64,000 nt of DNA from Ga0077527 sp021300125 (GCA_046339595.1 JBKDUF010000047.1:1-64000); one strand, 5' to 3'; shown: positions 8,870 through 17,718, counted from the stretch's first letter. Translations and numbers: made by a program. Notes: generated by a model from the sequence alone, not told the origin.

Positions 8870-10340
8870 TCAGGCGGCGATATTGTAGCGGTTGCGGCCG
8901 CCGGACTTCGCTTGATACAACTCGACAACGGCCCGGTCGGGCTGGTGTGCGGTCTTTTTGGCGTGCATCGGTGCGAACGAGATGCCGATGCTGGCGCTGA
9001 CCAAGACATTGTTGCCACCGTCAGTTGAGATCGGTTTACGCACCTTCTCCATCAGCTTTTCGGCGGTGTTGCCGATGCCGTCGGATTCGCGTATGTCCTC
9101 CAGCAGCAGCACGAATTCGTGGTCGCTGATGCGTGCCAGGGTGTCGGTTTCGCGCACCATGGCGCGGACGCAGTTGACGATCGTGATCAGCAGCTTGTCA
9201 CCGACGGCGTGGCCAAAGCGGTCGTTGATCGGCTTGAAATTATCGAGGTCGATCATCAGCAGCGCGACATGGTCGCCGCTGCGTCGCGCGCGATTGATCG
9301 CGCGCTCGATGCGGTCGTTCAGGAACAGGCGGTTCGCGACGCCGGTGTGCGGATCCTGCAGCGCGAGGCCGCGCAGTCCAGGCCAGCAGGAAAAACGCCC
9401 ACCGGGGTGGCTGGCCCGGACCAGATGAATGCCAGTTATCACCGCCACTGCCAAAAAACCATGCCGAGCAGCGACACGAAAATCGCCAGCGGCCGGTACG
9501 GCAGGTAAAGCGCGAGCAGGATCGCAATCACGAGCAACCCCACGCTCGCCCGCAACAGCCCGTCATGGGACGAAGTGCGCCGCGTGTTCAGGAAGAGCCG
9601 CACGAAAATCGAGCTGGTCACCCCGGTCAGTGCCATGCCCACCGGCAGCGCGAGGTCGCCCCCGGCGCGGGTATCCCCCCTACAGGAACCGGTTGCCAAA
9701 GCCGTTCAATGACAGCTGGCCGATGGCCATCGATACCGTGAAGGCGACATAGGCGAGGAGGGTCGGCTCACGCGTCCTGCTGAAGAGCGGCAGGTTGTAG
9801 AGGCACAGCGCGAGCAACATGCCGTAGCAGAGGCTGGGCAGGCTGTAGTCGATGCGGTCGCCCGCGGCTAGCGCCTCGGGCTGCCACAGGGTGACCGCTA
9901 GCGTCACCGTGCCTTCGGTGGTGACGCGAAGGTAGATGGTCTGGGTTTCGCCCGGCCACAGTGCGAGCGGAAATACCAGGTTGCGGTGCGCATAGGGACG
10001 CTCCGAAAACATTTTCATGTCGCCGGCGGCCGGGCGCCGCATCCACCGTCACCGGCAGCGCCAGCCACTACGCGGATTTGGAGAAACTGTAGTTGAGTGC
10101 GCCGGTGCCTGTATCAGGCGCAGCTGGCTGGAAACGTGAGGCGTTGACCGGATGCATCACATCCGTGATGTCGAGTTTGAGACTCGGGTCCTCCAGTATC
10201 AACAGCGATGCGGCGGCAGCGATGCGGCCTTCGCCAGCCGCGAGTTTCAGCGATTTGAACTGAGGCGCGGTAGAGGCCGCGGCAGGCCCTGCTGCTGCAC
10301 ACTGCATGAGGGCGATCAGGGCCGGCCATATCCGCAGCAA
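8870..10340 (-). pseudogene. Decayed 7TMR-DISM receptor with GGDEF domain
   Basis: Four pieces in different frames together follow the layout of a 7TMR-DISM diguanylate cyclase. Piece 1 (10068-10340) has a signal peptide and the start of a DISMED2 domain ending NYSFSKSA, then a TAG at 10068-10070 exactly where the family has Tyr; the same frame continues WLALPVTVDA. Piece 2 (9680-10042) carries the end of that domain and the first membrane helices. Piece 3 (9439-9699) carries more helices; the frame changes beside a run of six C at about 9675. Piece 4 (8870-9454) is a GGDEF domain where the GGDEF motif has become SDHEF. With a nonsense codon, three frame changes, a lost active motif and a short total length, it is very unlikely to make a working receptor. 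Confidence 0.85.
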
Positions 10341-10381
10341 GCGCTCACGATGCGTTCGAGGCCGTTACGCACCGCCCCGGT

Positions 10382-12148
10382 CTATCGGCCCCGGGAATCG
10401 CGCAGGGTCACCGCGCGATTGAGTACCGGCCGTCCCGGCGCGGAGTCGCGCAGGTCGGTCACGAAATAGCCGTGGCGCTCGAACTGGAAACGCGTGCCGG
10501 CTGCGGCGCCGGCCAGTGCCGGTTCGAGTTGCGCGGTCACACTGCGCGCCGATTCCGGGTTGAGGTCGAGCAGGAAATCCCGTCCGCCGGCACCGGGGTG
10601 CGGTGCCTTGAACAGCCGGTCGTAGAGCCGGACCTCGGCGGCGTGTGCCCGCACGGCGCTGACCCAGTGGATGTTGCCCTTGACCTTGATAGACTCCGCG
10701 CCCGGCGTGCCGGATTTGGTGTCGGGCAGATAGTTGCAATGTACGGCGGTGATCCTGCCCTGCTCATCCTTGCTGAAGCCGGTGCATTCGACGACATAGC
10801 CGTAGCGCAGCCGCACCTTGTTGCCGGGAAACAGGCGGAAGTAGCCCTTGGGCGGCGTTTCAGTGAAGTCTTCGCGCTCGATCCACAGCTCGCGCGTGAG
10901 CGGCATTGCCCGCTGGCCAAGCTCCGGTTTCTGCGGATGGTTGGGCGCGAAACAGTCTTCCTGCTGTCCTTCAGGATAGTTTTCAATGATGAGCTTCAGC
11001 GGGTCGAGTACGGCGACGCGGCGTTCGGCGACTTCGTTGAGGTGCTCGCGCATGCAGTCTTCGAGCACCGAGTAGTCGATCCAGGAATCAGCCTTGGACA
11101 CACCGATGCGCTCGGCGAACAGGCGAAAGCCCTCCGGCGTGTAGCCGCGGCGGCGCGCGCCGGCCAGCGTCGGCATGCGCGGGTCGTCCCAGCCGGAGAC
11201 ATGCTGTTCCTCCACCAGCTGGATCAGCCGGCGCTTGGACAGCACGACATTGGTCAGGTTGAGCCGCGCGAATTCGATCTGCTGCGGCAGCGGCCGGGCC
11301 AGCAGTCCGCCGTCGGCGAGCTTTCCGAGCAGCCAGTCGTAGAACGGCCGCTGGTCCTCGAACTCGAGAGTGCAGATCGAATGCGTGATGTTCTCCAGCG
11401 CATCCTCGATCGGATGCGCGAAGGTGTACATCGGGTAAATGCACCAGGCGTCGCCGGTGCGGTGGTGAGTCGCCTTGCGGATGCGATAGATCGCCGGGTC
11501 TCGCAGGTTCATGTTGGGCGAGGCCATGTCGATCTTCGCGCGCAGGACCATCGCGCCGTCGGCGTACCGGCCTTCGCGCATCTCGCGCAACCGCGCCAGC
11601 GATTCGGCGGCCGGGCGTTCGCGCCAGGGGCCGGGCTTTCCGGGCTCTGTGAGCGTGCCGCGGCTTGCGCGCATCTGTTCTGCGCTCTGCTCGTCGACAT
11701 AAGCGTTGCCGGAGGTGATCAGGTATTCCGCAGCCTCGTACATGAAGCCGAAGTAGTCGCTGGCGAAATAGCCGTTGGACCCCCACTCGAAGCCCAGCCA
11801 TTGCACCGCGTCCCGGATCGAATCAACGTATTCCTGTTCTTCCTTTTCCGGATTGGTGTCATCGAAGCGCAGGTGGCAGGCGCCGCCGTAACCGAGGGCA
11901 AGGCCGAAGTTCAGGCAGATCGACTTGGCGTGGCCCAGATGCAGGTAGCCGTTGGGTTCCGGCGGAAAGCGGGTGCGGATTTTTGCCGGATCCGCCGGTG
12001 CGCCGGCGTGCGCCCGCGCAGGGCCGGGCCGTCCGCCCCAGGTGCGCGCGGCATACTTGCCCGAGGCGAGGTCGGCCTCGATATGGCTGCGGATGAAATT
12101 GGACGACGATGCGGCGGGTTCGGCGGCGGGCCGGGGGTTCTTCGACAT
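10382..12148 (-). CDS. glnS: Glutaminyl-tRNA synthetase
   Basis: A 588-residue class I aminoacyl-tRNA synthetase that charges tRNA-Gln. The ATP-binding HIGH motif is at residues 70-73 (HLGH, in PPEPNGYLHLGHAK), and the KMSKS-equivalent is VVLSKRRL. The C-terminal anticodon-binding beta barrels are complete (EDFTETPPKGYFRLFPG, RLRYGYVVEC). Between the conserved N-terminal SGKYA and TRFPPEPNGY there are about 20 extra residues rich in Gly, Ala and Pro that E. coli GlnRS lacks. The start at 12148 gives the usual MSK-type N-terminus; an in-frame ATG at 12190 would add 14 residues. Confidence 0.93.
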   Translation of the reverse strand: MSKNPRPAAEPAASSSNFIRSHIEADLASGKYAARTWGGRPGPARAHAGAPADPAKIRTRFPPEPNGYLHLGHAKSICLNFGLALGYGGACHLRFDDTNPEKEEQEYVDSIRDAVQWLGFEWGSNGYFASDYFGFMYEAAEYLITSGNAYVDEQSAEQMRASRGTLTEPGKPGPWRERPAAESLARLREMREGRYADGAMVLRAKIDMASPNMNLRDPAIYRIRKATHHRTGDAWCIYPMYTFAHPIEDALENITHSICTLEFEDQRPFYDWLLGKLADGGLLARPLPQQIEFARLNLTNVVLSKRRLIQLVEEQHVSGWDDPRMPTLAGARRRGYTPEGFRLFAERIGVSKADSWIDYSVLEDCMREHLNEVAERRVAVLDPLKLIIENYPEGQQEDCFAPNHPQKPELGQRAMPLTRELWIEREDFTETPPKGYFRLFPGNKVRLRYGYVVECTGFSKDEQGRITAVHCNYLPDTKSGTPGAESIKVKGNIHWVSAVRAHAAEVRLYDRLFKAPHPGAGGRDFLLDLNPESARSVTAQLEPALAGAAAGTRFQFERHGYFVTDLRDSAPGRPVLNRAVTLRDSRGR

Positions 12149-12235
12149 GCTGCTTCGGGTGGCGGTTGCGGGAGGATCGAGCGTCGCCATTCTAACCCGT
12201 GGCGGACAGGCTCAGGTCCGTATGGGATGCACTGA

Positions 12236-12937
12236 TCAGAGCAGCCGGGTGGGTAGCGCGCGCTCGATGGCGCGACGGCCGCTGCGCCGCAGGCTCCAGC
12301 CGCGCGCGCCGTGCCGGTTTGCGACCGTGCGGGCGAGCCGGCCGTTGATGAAATGCAGCGCCACGCCATCATCAGCGGCGTAACCCTCGGCGATACGTCC
12401 GCCCGCCACCAGCCGGCGGTAGGTGGGCCGCCGCTGCGCCTCGCTGTCGTAATGCGGGCAATTGCTGCCAGCCAGGAAACCAAGGCACGGCAGCACGGTC
12501 AGCGGCCCGGCAACGGAGTCGGTGATGCCCTGCTCGAACCAGCAGATCGAGCCCGCGCTCCAGCCGCCGAGCACGATGCCGCGCGCCCAGGCCGCGCGCA
12601 GGTGGGTATCGAGTCCCCAGTCACGCCATACCGCAAGCATGCTGCGCGTGTTGCCGCCACCGACAAAGATCGCATCCTGTTCCAGCACGAAGGATTCGAG
12701 GTCGCGCGGTGTGCGCGCGAACAGCGGCAGGTGGGTGGGTTTGCAGGAGAACTGGCTGGCGCCGGCGTAAAAACGCAGCCGCCCGGCATCGGCATCACCG
12801 TGTGCGGTGCCGATGAAGCAGATCTTCGGCTTGCGCTTGCCGGTCTGCTTCATGAAATAGTCCATCAGCAGCAGGTTGTCGAGGTCCATCGGCAGCGCGG
12901 CGCCGCCGATGGCGATGATCTGTTTTTTGGGTTTCAT
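12236..12937 (-). CDS. Peptidase family S51 protein (PepE-like)
   Basis: A 233-residue protein of the S51 serine peptidase family, which includes alpha-aspartyl dipeptidase and cyanophycinase. The nucleophile elbow is GGWSAGS with Ser127, and His162 in SNCPHYDSE is the likely base. DAIFVGGGNTRSML (residues 88-101) and ICFIGTAHGDAD (39-50) are typical structural blocks. No signal peptide is seen, so it is cytoplasmic. It probably cleaves Asp-X dipeptides, but the family also contains proteins of unknown substrate. The gene stands alone upstream of glnS on the same strand, with 87 bases between. Confidence 0.8.
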   Translation of the reverse strand: MKPKKQIIAIGGAALPMDLDNLLLMDYFMKQTGKRKPKICFIGTAHGDADAGRLRFYAGASQFSCKPTHLPLFARTPRDLESFVLEQDAIFVGGGNTRSMLAVWRDWGLDTHLRAAWARGIVLGGWSAGSICWFEQGITDSVAGPLTVLPCLGFLAGSNCPHYDSEAQRRPTYRRLVAGGRIAEGYAADDGVALHFINGRLARTVANRHGARGWSLRRSGRRAIERALPTRLL

Positions 12938-13136
12938 GCAAGGGGCAACCGATGATAGCGCAAGCTTCGAGCCTAGCCGAACATCTCGGGCGAGGGAATA
13001 CGGTCCGGCCCGCTTTGGACAGAGTGCTGCGCTGGTGCTTTCGCGGCTGGTCGAGCGGGCATTGGCGGATGAGGATCCTGGCGAATCAGTATCGCGCCCC
13101 CGTAGCTCGCGTGAGCACTGCCAGGCGAGCCCGGGG

Positions 13137-14108
13137 TTACTGCTCCAGCTTGAAACCGGTCGCCTTGATTACTTTCGCCCAGCGGTCTTTTTCAGCAGCA
13201 AGCCAGCGGCCCATCTCCGCAGGGCTGCTGCCGATCGGATCGGCGCCCTGGCCCGACAGTTTTTCCTTGATGTCGGACGTGTGGATGATGCGCGCGATTT
13301 CCGCCTGCAGCCGCGAGACCAGTTCCGGCGGTGTTTTCCCCGGAGCCAGCACCCCCTGCCAGGAGCCGGTGACAAAACCTTCCAGACCCGGTGTTTCCGC
13401 GACCGTCGGCGTGTCAGGCAGCGTCGGAAAACGCTTGTCGCTGGACACCGCAATCAGGCGCAGCCGACCGCTTTTGGTGTGGGGCAGGGTGGCCAGCATG
13501 CCGTTGAACAGGATATCGGCTTCACCGGTGGTGACGATCAGGATGTTCGCGGCCCCGCCTTTGGTCGGGATATAGGTCCACTGGATACCGGTGCGGTAGG
13601 CGAACATCAGCCCGGCCATATGCGGTGCGCCGCCGAGGCCGGTGGCGTAGTTGAGCTTGCCCGGCCGTGCCTTGGCCAGTGCGATGACCTCCCTCACCGT
13701 GCGCGCCGGCATGCTCGGATGCGCGGCGAGGATGTGCGGTGAATACGACACCACGGTGACCGGTGCGAACTCGCGGATGATGTCGAAGGGCAGCTTGGCA
13801 AACACGCTGGGGCTGATCGCCAGATTGCCGACGTCCATCAGTACCAGGGTATAGCCGTCGGGCGCGGCGCGCGCCACCATGTCGGCCCCGATGTTGCCGT
13901 TGGCGCCAGGGCGATTGTCGGCGAGCACCGGTTGGCCCCAGGCCTCGTGCAGTTTCGCGCCGATCAGCCGCGTCAGGATGTCGGAGGTGCCGCCGGCCGG
14001 AAACGGTACGATGATGCGGATCGGCTTGGCCGGATAGGTTTGCGCGATGGCCGGGCCGACGAATGTGAAGGCAAGTGCGGTGAGCCCTGCCGTGCAGAGT
14101 CTGTTCAT
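13137..14108 (-). CDS. Bug-family tripartite tricarboxylate transporter substrate-binding protein
   Basis: A 323-residue periplasmic solute-binding protein. The N-terminus has a signal peptide (hydrophobic LCTAGLTALAFTFVG, cleavage after AIA-Q) followed by TYPAKPIRIIVPFPAGGTSD, the standard Bug/TctC opening. WGQPVLADNRPGANGNIGAD and the later FPTLPDTPTVAE block are also diagnostic. These proteins bind carboxylates or similar acids and are very numerous in Burkholderiales. No tctA or tctB membrane genes are nearby, which is common for orphan Bug genes, so the ligand is unknown. GGGAGAAG precedes the ATG at 14108. Confidence 0.9.
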   Translation of the reverse strand: MNRLCTAGLTALAFTFVGPAIAQTYPAKPIRIIVPFPAGGTSDILTRLIGAKLHEAWGQPVLADNRPGANGNIGADMVARAAPDGYTLVLMDVGNLAISPSVFAKLPFDIIREFAPVTVVSYSPHILAAHPSMPARTVREVIALAKARPGKLNYATGLGGAPHMAGLMFAYRTGIQWTYIPTKGGAANILIVTTGEADILFNGMLATLPHTKSGRLRLIAVSSDKRFPTLPDTPTVAETPGLEGFVTGSWQGVLAPGKTPPELVSRLQAEIARIIHTSDIKEKLSGQGADPIGSSPAEMGRWLAAEKDRWAKVIKATGFKLEQ

Positions 14109-14461
14109 GATCTTCTCCCTGGGGAGCGTCGCCCCGCGGTTGTCAGTGCGCGGGCGCGATTCCGATGCGGATCATGATAGCCGGCTTGCGCGGGCCCCGG
14201 ACGGGAAAAAAAAGCCCGGCCTCGGCCGGGCTCAGTGCGCCATGGGACTGCGCGGGCGCCTGATTGCTGCTTCGCCGGGCAGGTATTGAAGCCAATCAGC
14301 GTATAGGCCGGACACCAGCCCATGAGGCCGGTCAGCAGGGGCACCAGGCCGACCGGACCCCACCAGCGCGCCGGGCCTTCGAGCAGGAACAACAGCGACA
14401 GCACACCGAGGCCGACCACGATGCGCAGGACTTTATCGATACCACCCACATTGGCTTTCAT
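14105..14461 (-). CDS. DUF2892 inner-membrane protein with anomalous C-terminal extension
   Basis: The first 65 residues match the DUF2892 family: MKANVGGIDKVLRIVVGLGV, two hydrophobic segments, and the Cys-bearing end CPAYTLIGFNTCPAK. Family members are usually 60-70 residues long and stop soon after the CPAK motif. Here the frame continues for about 53 Arg/Gly/Pro-rich residues, straight through a strong leftward terminator (14206-14232), and only stops at the start codon of the Bug gene. In another frame a TGA lies at 14232-14234, directly before the hairpin. A one-base indel just after the CPAK codons is the simplest explanation, so the real gene probably ends at 14232. The role is unknown. 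Confidence 0.6.
   Translation of the reverse strand: MKANVGGIDKVLRIVVGLGVLSLLFLLEGPARWWGPVGLVPLLTGLMGWCPAYTLIGFNTCPAKQQSGARAVPWRTEPGRGRAFFSRPGPAQAGYHDPHRNRARALTTAGRRSPGRRS
14206..14232 (-). terminator. Rho-independent terminator for leftward transcription
   Basis: On the minus strand AGCCCGGCC and GGCCGGGCT form a perfect 9-bp stem with a two-base loop (14213-14232), followed by eight T (14206-14213). This is a textbook intrinsic terminator. It lies inside the DUF2892 frame as read, which is a main reason to doubt the C-terminus of that gene. It also separates the Bug gene, which must have its own promoter. Confidence 0.85.
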
Positions 14462-14561
14462 TGCAATCTCCCGGATTCAAATGGCACACGCCATGAATAC
14501 AGCATGCGCCTTGCGGCAATCCCTGTTTGTAACCCGGTTAAAAAATAACTCATTGTTTTAA

Positions 14562-15237
14562 TTATTTATTTTGATCTTCGATGAGCAGGCGCAAGCCCTC
14601 CGCGTCAGCCGCTTGGATCCGCTACGGCCCAGCCGTAGCAGCCCGCGCGCAGCGAAATGGCCCAGCAGCAGGCTCACTATTTCGCGCACGCTGCCCAGTT
14701 CGCCAGCCAGCGCCTGATACGTGGCATGCAGTACGGGTCCGCGCGTGAGCAGCAATGTGGCGAGACGCGGGTCGAGGCGATGGAAGGCGACGGCTTCGAC
14801 CAGGAGCGTGAGATCGTCGAGGCGCGCCGCAAACAACGCGAAGACATGGCGGCGGAAGGCTTCGTGGCGGGCGAGCAGGTCGTCATACAACGGCGCGGCA
14901 CCACCACCAGCGTGACTGCGGTTTCGGCGATCGCAGCCGCGGTGCAGTCGGCATGGCCGAGCAGGCAGCTGCTGGTGAGCACGCAGCTCTTCTCCGGCGT
15001 GACCTGGTAGAGCAGGATTTCGCATCCCTGCGCGCTGACCTTGGATACGCGTATCGCGCCGTCAATCACCAGCGGGAAGGCCATGCAGCGCGAGCCTACG
15101 TCAAACAGGTGTGTGCCCGCGGGCACGTGGAGCAGGCCGGTTTCCGCACGAAGGCTGGCGATGCAATCGGGCGGCGCCCCGCGCAGCGGGGTGAACACTT
15201 CGAGCGCGCGCTCGATGTGGGCGGGACCGGATTGCAT
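14562..15237 (-). pseudogene. Crp/Fnr-family regulator with two frameshifts
   Basis: The first frame from the ATG at 15237 encodes a cyclic-nucleotide-binding-like sensor half (TGLLHVPAGTHLFDVGSRCM, GCEILLYQVTPEKSCVL) down to VVVP near 14895. A one-base shift there leads into APLYDDLLARHEAFRRHVFA and then the winged helix LAGELGSVREIVSLLLGHFA. A second shift near 14620 is needed to reach the natural end, IQAADAEGLRLLIEDQNK and a TAA at 14562-14564. All pieces fit a small Crp/Fnr protein of about 225 residues with cysteines in the sensor half. As sequenced no intact protein is made. Local sequencing error is possible, but two shifts in one gene favour decay. Confidence 0.75.
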
Positions 15238-15302
15238 GACGGTGACGATTCTAGCCGACACTCCCCAGCGGGCTATCGTGATCGGCTATGCTAGCGGCCG
15301 CG

Positions 15303-16289
15303 ATGAACACCCTGGCTTTCCAGACCCTGCGCGCACTGGCTGATGGTGCTTTTCACTCCGGCGAGGACATTGCCGGGGGGCTTGGCGTCACGCGCAGCGC
15401 GGTATGGTACGGCATCCGTGATCTCAACGCTGCGGGTCTGCGCGTCGAGTCCGTGCGCGGCCGCGGTTACCGCCTGGATTGCCCGTTGTCGCTGCTCGAT
15501 GCCGGGCGCTTGCGCGAGGCGCTCGGCGACCGGGCACACGTATTCACGATCGAAATTGCCGACCGCGTCGATTCCACCAACAGCGCGCTGCTTGCGCGTG
15601 CCGCGCAAGGTGCGCCCGGCGGCCTGGTGCTGGCGGCGGAGCAGCAGCTCGCGGGCCGCGGCAGACGCGGCCGCGCCTGGCGCTCCCAGATCGGCCATGC
15701 CTTGACCTTTTCCCTGCTGTGGCGGTTTGCCCGCGGCGCACGCGAACTGGCCGGGCTGAGCCTGGCGGTCGGCATCGCACTGGCGCGCGCATTGCGCGCT
15801 GCCGGTGCCGCAGAGGCCCGGCTGAAATGGCCCAACGATGTATTGCTACCGTCGGGCAAGCTTGCCGGCATCCTGATCGAAATGCACGGCGACATGCTAG
15901 GGCCCAGCGCGGCGGTGATTGGCATCGGCATCAACGTGCGCGCCGATGCTGCGGTCAGCGCCGCGGTGGACCAGACGGTGGCCGATCTCGAGACAGCGGC
16001 CGGGGTGCAGGTGGACCGCAACCGGCTGCTCGCCGCACTGCTGCGCGAGCTGCATGACGTGATCGGCATCGTGGAGGCGCAGGGCTTTGCGCCGCTGCGC
16101 GCGGAGTGGCAGTCCCTGCATGTCTACCAGGACCAGCCGGTCAGCCTGCAGTTGCCCGATGGCAGCGCGTTGCAGGGGCTGGCTTGCGGCGTGGCCGACG
16201 ATGGCGCGCTGCTGCTCCAAACAAACGGGCTGGTGTCGCGCCACCACAGCGGTGAATGCAGCCTTCGCGCGGCGGAGGCGGTGAAGTGA
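15303..16289 (+). CDS. birA: Bifunctional biotin ligase and biotin operon repressor BirA
   Basis: A 328-residue protein with an N-terminal winged helix (residues 1-60, GEDIAGGLGVTRSAVWYGIR) and a biotin protein ligase domain. The ligase has the AMP/biotin loop GRGRRGRAW, the KWPNDVLL block and KLAGILIEM. It attaches biotin to acetyl-CoA carboxylase and related carriers; the HTH suggests it also represses biotin genes. The ATG at 15303 follows an out-of-frame CTAG-rich stretch; an ATG at 15288 would add five residues. Its last bases overlap coaX (GTGA), giving the birA-coaX-SPOR order common in betaproteobacteria. Confidence 0.93.
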   Translation: MNTLAFQTLRALADGAFHSGEDIAGGLGVTRSAVWYGIRDLNAAGLRVESVRGRGYRLDCPLSLLDAGRLREALGDRAHVFTIEIADRVDSTNSALLARAAQGAPGGLVLAAEQQLAGRGRRGRAWRSQIGHALTFSLLWRFARGARELAGLSLAVGIALARALRAAGAAEARLKWPNDVLLPSGKLAGILIEMHGDMLGPSAAVIGIGINVRADAAVSAAVDQTVADLETAAGVQVDRNRLLAALLRELHDVIGIVEAQGFAPLRAEWQSLHVYQDQPVSLQLPDGSALQGLACGVADDGALLLQTNGLVSRHHSGECSLRAAEAVK

Positions 16290-17020
16290 ACGTGCTCGCG
16301 GTGGACATCGGTAACACCCGTATCAAGTGGGGCCACGCCGATGACGGCGGCGGCTGGCTGCGCCAGGGCTGGGCGCCGACCGCGACACCCGCAGCGCTCG
16401 CTGCGGACTGGTCGGCGCTGCCGCCGCCGCAGCGCATCGTACTGTCGAACGTCGCGGGCGACGCTGTGCGTGCCGAAGTCGCGGCGCTGCTGCCGCCGGC
16501 CGCCATGCCGCCGCTGTGGCTGGCGGCCTCCGGGGCGCAATGCGGGGTGCGCAGCGGCTATGCGCAGCCGGCGAGTCTGGGCGCCGATCGCTGGGCGGCG
16601 CTGATTGCGGCGCGCCATATCGCCGGCGGCGCCTGCGTGGTGGCCAATGCCGGCACCACAATGACCGTGGATGCGCTCGACGGCGACGGCCTGTTCCTCG
16701 GCGGCTGCATCGTCGCGGGGGCCACGCTGATGCGCCAAGCGCTGGCGCGTGACACCGCCAATCTTGCGCTGCGCGAGGGTGTTTTCGCCTATTTCCCCGA
16801 CAACACCGGTGACGCCATTTTCAGCGGTGCGGTCAATGCGCTGGCCGGGGCCGTGCGTCAGTGTCAGTCCTACCTTGAGCAGGCCGGCGCGCTGCAGCCG
16901 GTGGTGGTGCTCTCCGGCGGCGATGCGTCGCTGATCTAGCCGCGCCTCGGCGGGACGGTGCTGCGGGTGGATAATCTGGTGCTCGAAGGCCTGCTGCGCG
17001 TGGCCCGTGATCCGTCATGA
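16286..17020 (+). pseudogene. coaX: Type III pantothenate kinase CoaX interrupted by an in-frame TAG
   Basis: The gene starts at a GTG at 16286 (GGAGGCG upstream) overlapping the birA stop. The protein has the ASKHA phosphate motif DIGNTRIKWG, the SLGADRW and ANAGTTMTVDAL blocks and the LSGGDA segment. A TAG at 16937-16939 stops it after 217 residues. The same frame then continues PRLGGTVLRVDNLVLEGLLR and ends at a TGA at 17018-17020 that overlaps the next start, exactly as an intact family member would (244 codons). GAG to TAG is the likely change. CoaX makes 4'-phosphopantothenate, the first step to CoA, so loss of the last 27 residues matters unless another kinase exists, the stop is read through, or it is a sequencing error. 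Confidence 0.8.
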
Positions 17021-17718
17021 AGACATTTTCGATGCGCCGGCTGTTCCTGCTGCTGATCCTGGCCAACCTGCTGTTTTTCGCCTGGCAGTACTGGCTGCGG
17101 GAAAGCGCCGACCCCGCGTCGCAGATCGCGGCGCTGCAGATCCAGCCCGAAAAGATCCGCACGCTGGCGGTCGAAACCCTGATCCCGAAGCCGTCACTGC
17201 CTGCGCCGCCGAAGGCGGCCGCCAGCGTCGAGGCCTGTGTGGAATGGGGTGTTTTCAGCGGACCGGAGATTGCCCGCGCCGATGGTGCCCTCGCCGCGCT
17301 CGGGCTGCCGGCGGAGGCCTTGCAGCGGCGCGTCATGGAGATCGATGGCTACTGGGTGCACATGCCGGTGCTGAAAACCAAGCCCGAAGTGGACCGCAAA
17401 GTGGCCGAACTCAAGGGCTTGGGCATCAGCGATTTCTACGTGGTGCAGGAGCCGGCGAACTGGCGCAACGCGATTTCGCTGGGTGTGTTCAAGAATGAGG
17501 AGCTGGCGAATACCGAGCTCGAGCGCCTGCGCAAGCAGGGGGTGCGTTCGGCGGTGATAACGCGGCGGGAGAATTTCTTCAGGCAGGTGAGCTACTTCCT
17601 GCGTGAGCAAGGCAAGCCCGTGATCGCCCGCATCAGCGAACTGCAGCGGGACTTTCCGGGGGCCGAACTGAAGGCTGTGGCTTGCCCGGTAGAGAGTCAG
17701 TCAAAAAATAATCAATAA
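17017..17718 (+). CDS. SPOR-domain membrane protein
   Basis: A 233-residue protein with one N-terminal membrane helix (LFLLLILANLLFFAWQYWL, about residues 9-27), a Pro-rich linker, and a C-terminal SPOR-like region, ISLGVFKNEELANTELERLR (about 151-170). SPOR domains bind denuded septal peptidoglycan, so the protein probably sits in the inner membrane facing the periplasm. It starts at an ATG overlapping the coaX end (ATGA) and completes the birA-coaX-SPOR unit. A lone Cys at about residue 74 and a late one near 227 are the only cysteines outside the helix. The exact role is unknown. Confidence 0.8.
   Translation: MKTFSMRRLFLLLILANLLFFAWQYWLRESADPASQIAALQIQPEKIRTLAVETLIPKPSLPAPPKAAASVEACVEWGVFSGPEIARADGALAALGLPAEALQRRVMEIDGYWVHMPVLKTKPEVDRKVAELKGLGISDFYVVQEPANWRNAISLGVFKNEELANTELERLRKQGVRSAVITRRENFFRQVSYFLREQGKPVIARISELQRDFPGAELKAVACPVESQSKNNQ

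Noticed and set aside
10472..12235. Long open frame on the plus strand (587 codons) across glnS
   Set aside because: It is antisense to a clear glutaminyl-tRNA synthetase and its protein has no family features; GC-rich genes often leave the opposite strand open.
16937..16939. TAG recoded as an amino acid throughout the genome
   Set aside because: Several intact genes end properly at TAG, including folE2, ftsQ, yacG, the TauD-like dioxygenase and the MinD-like gene.
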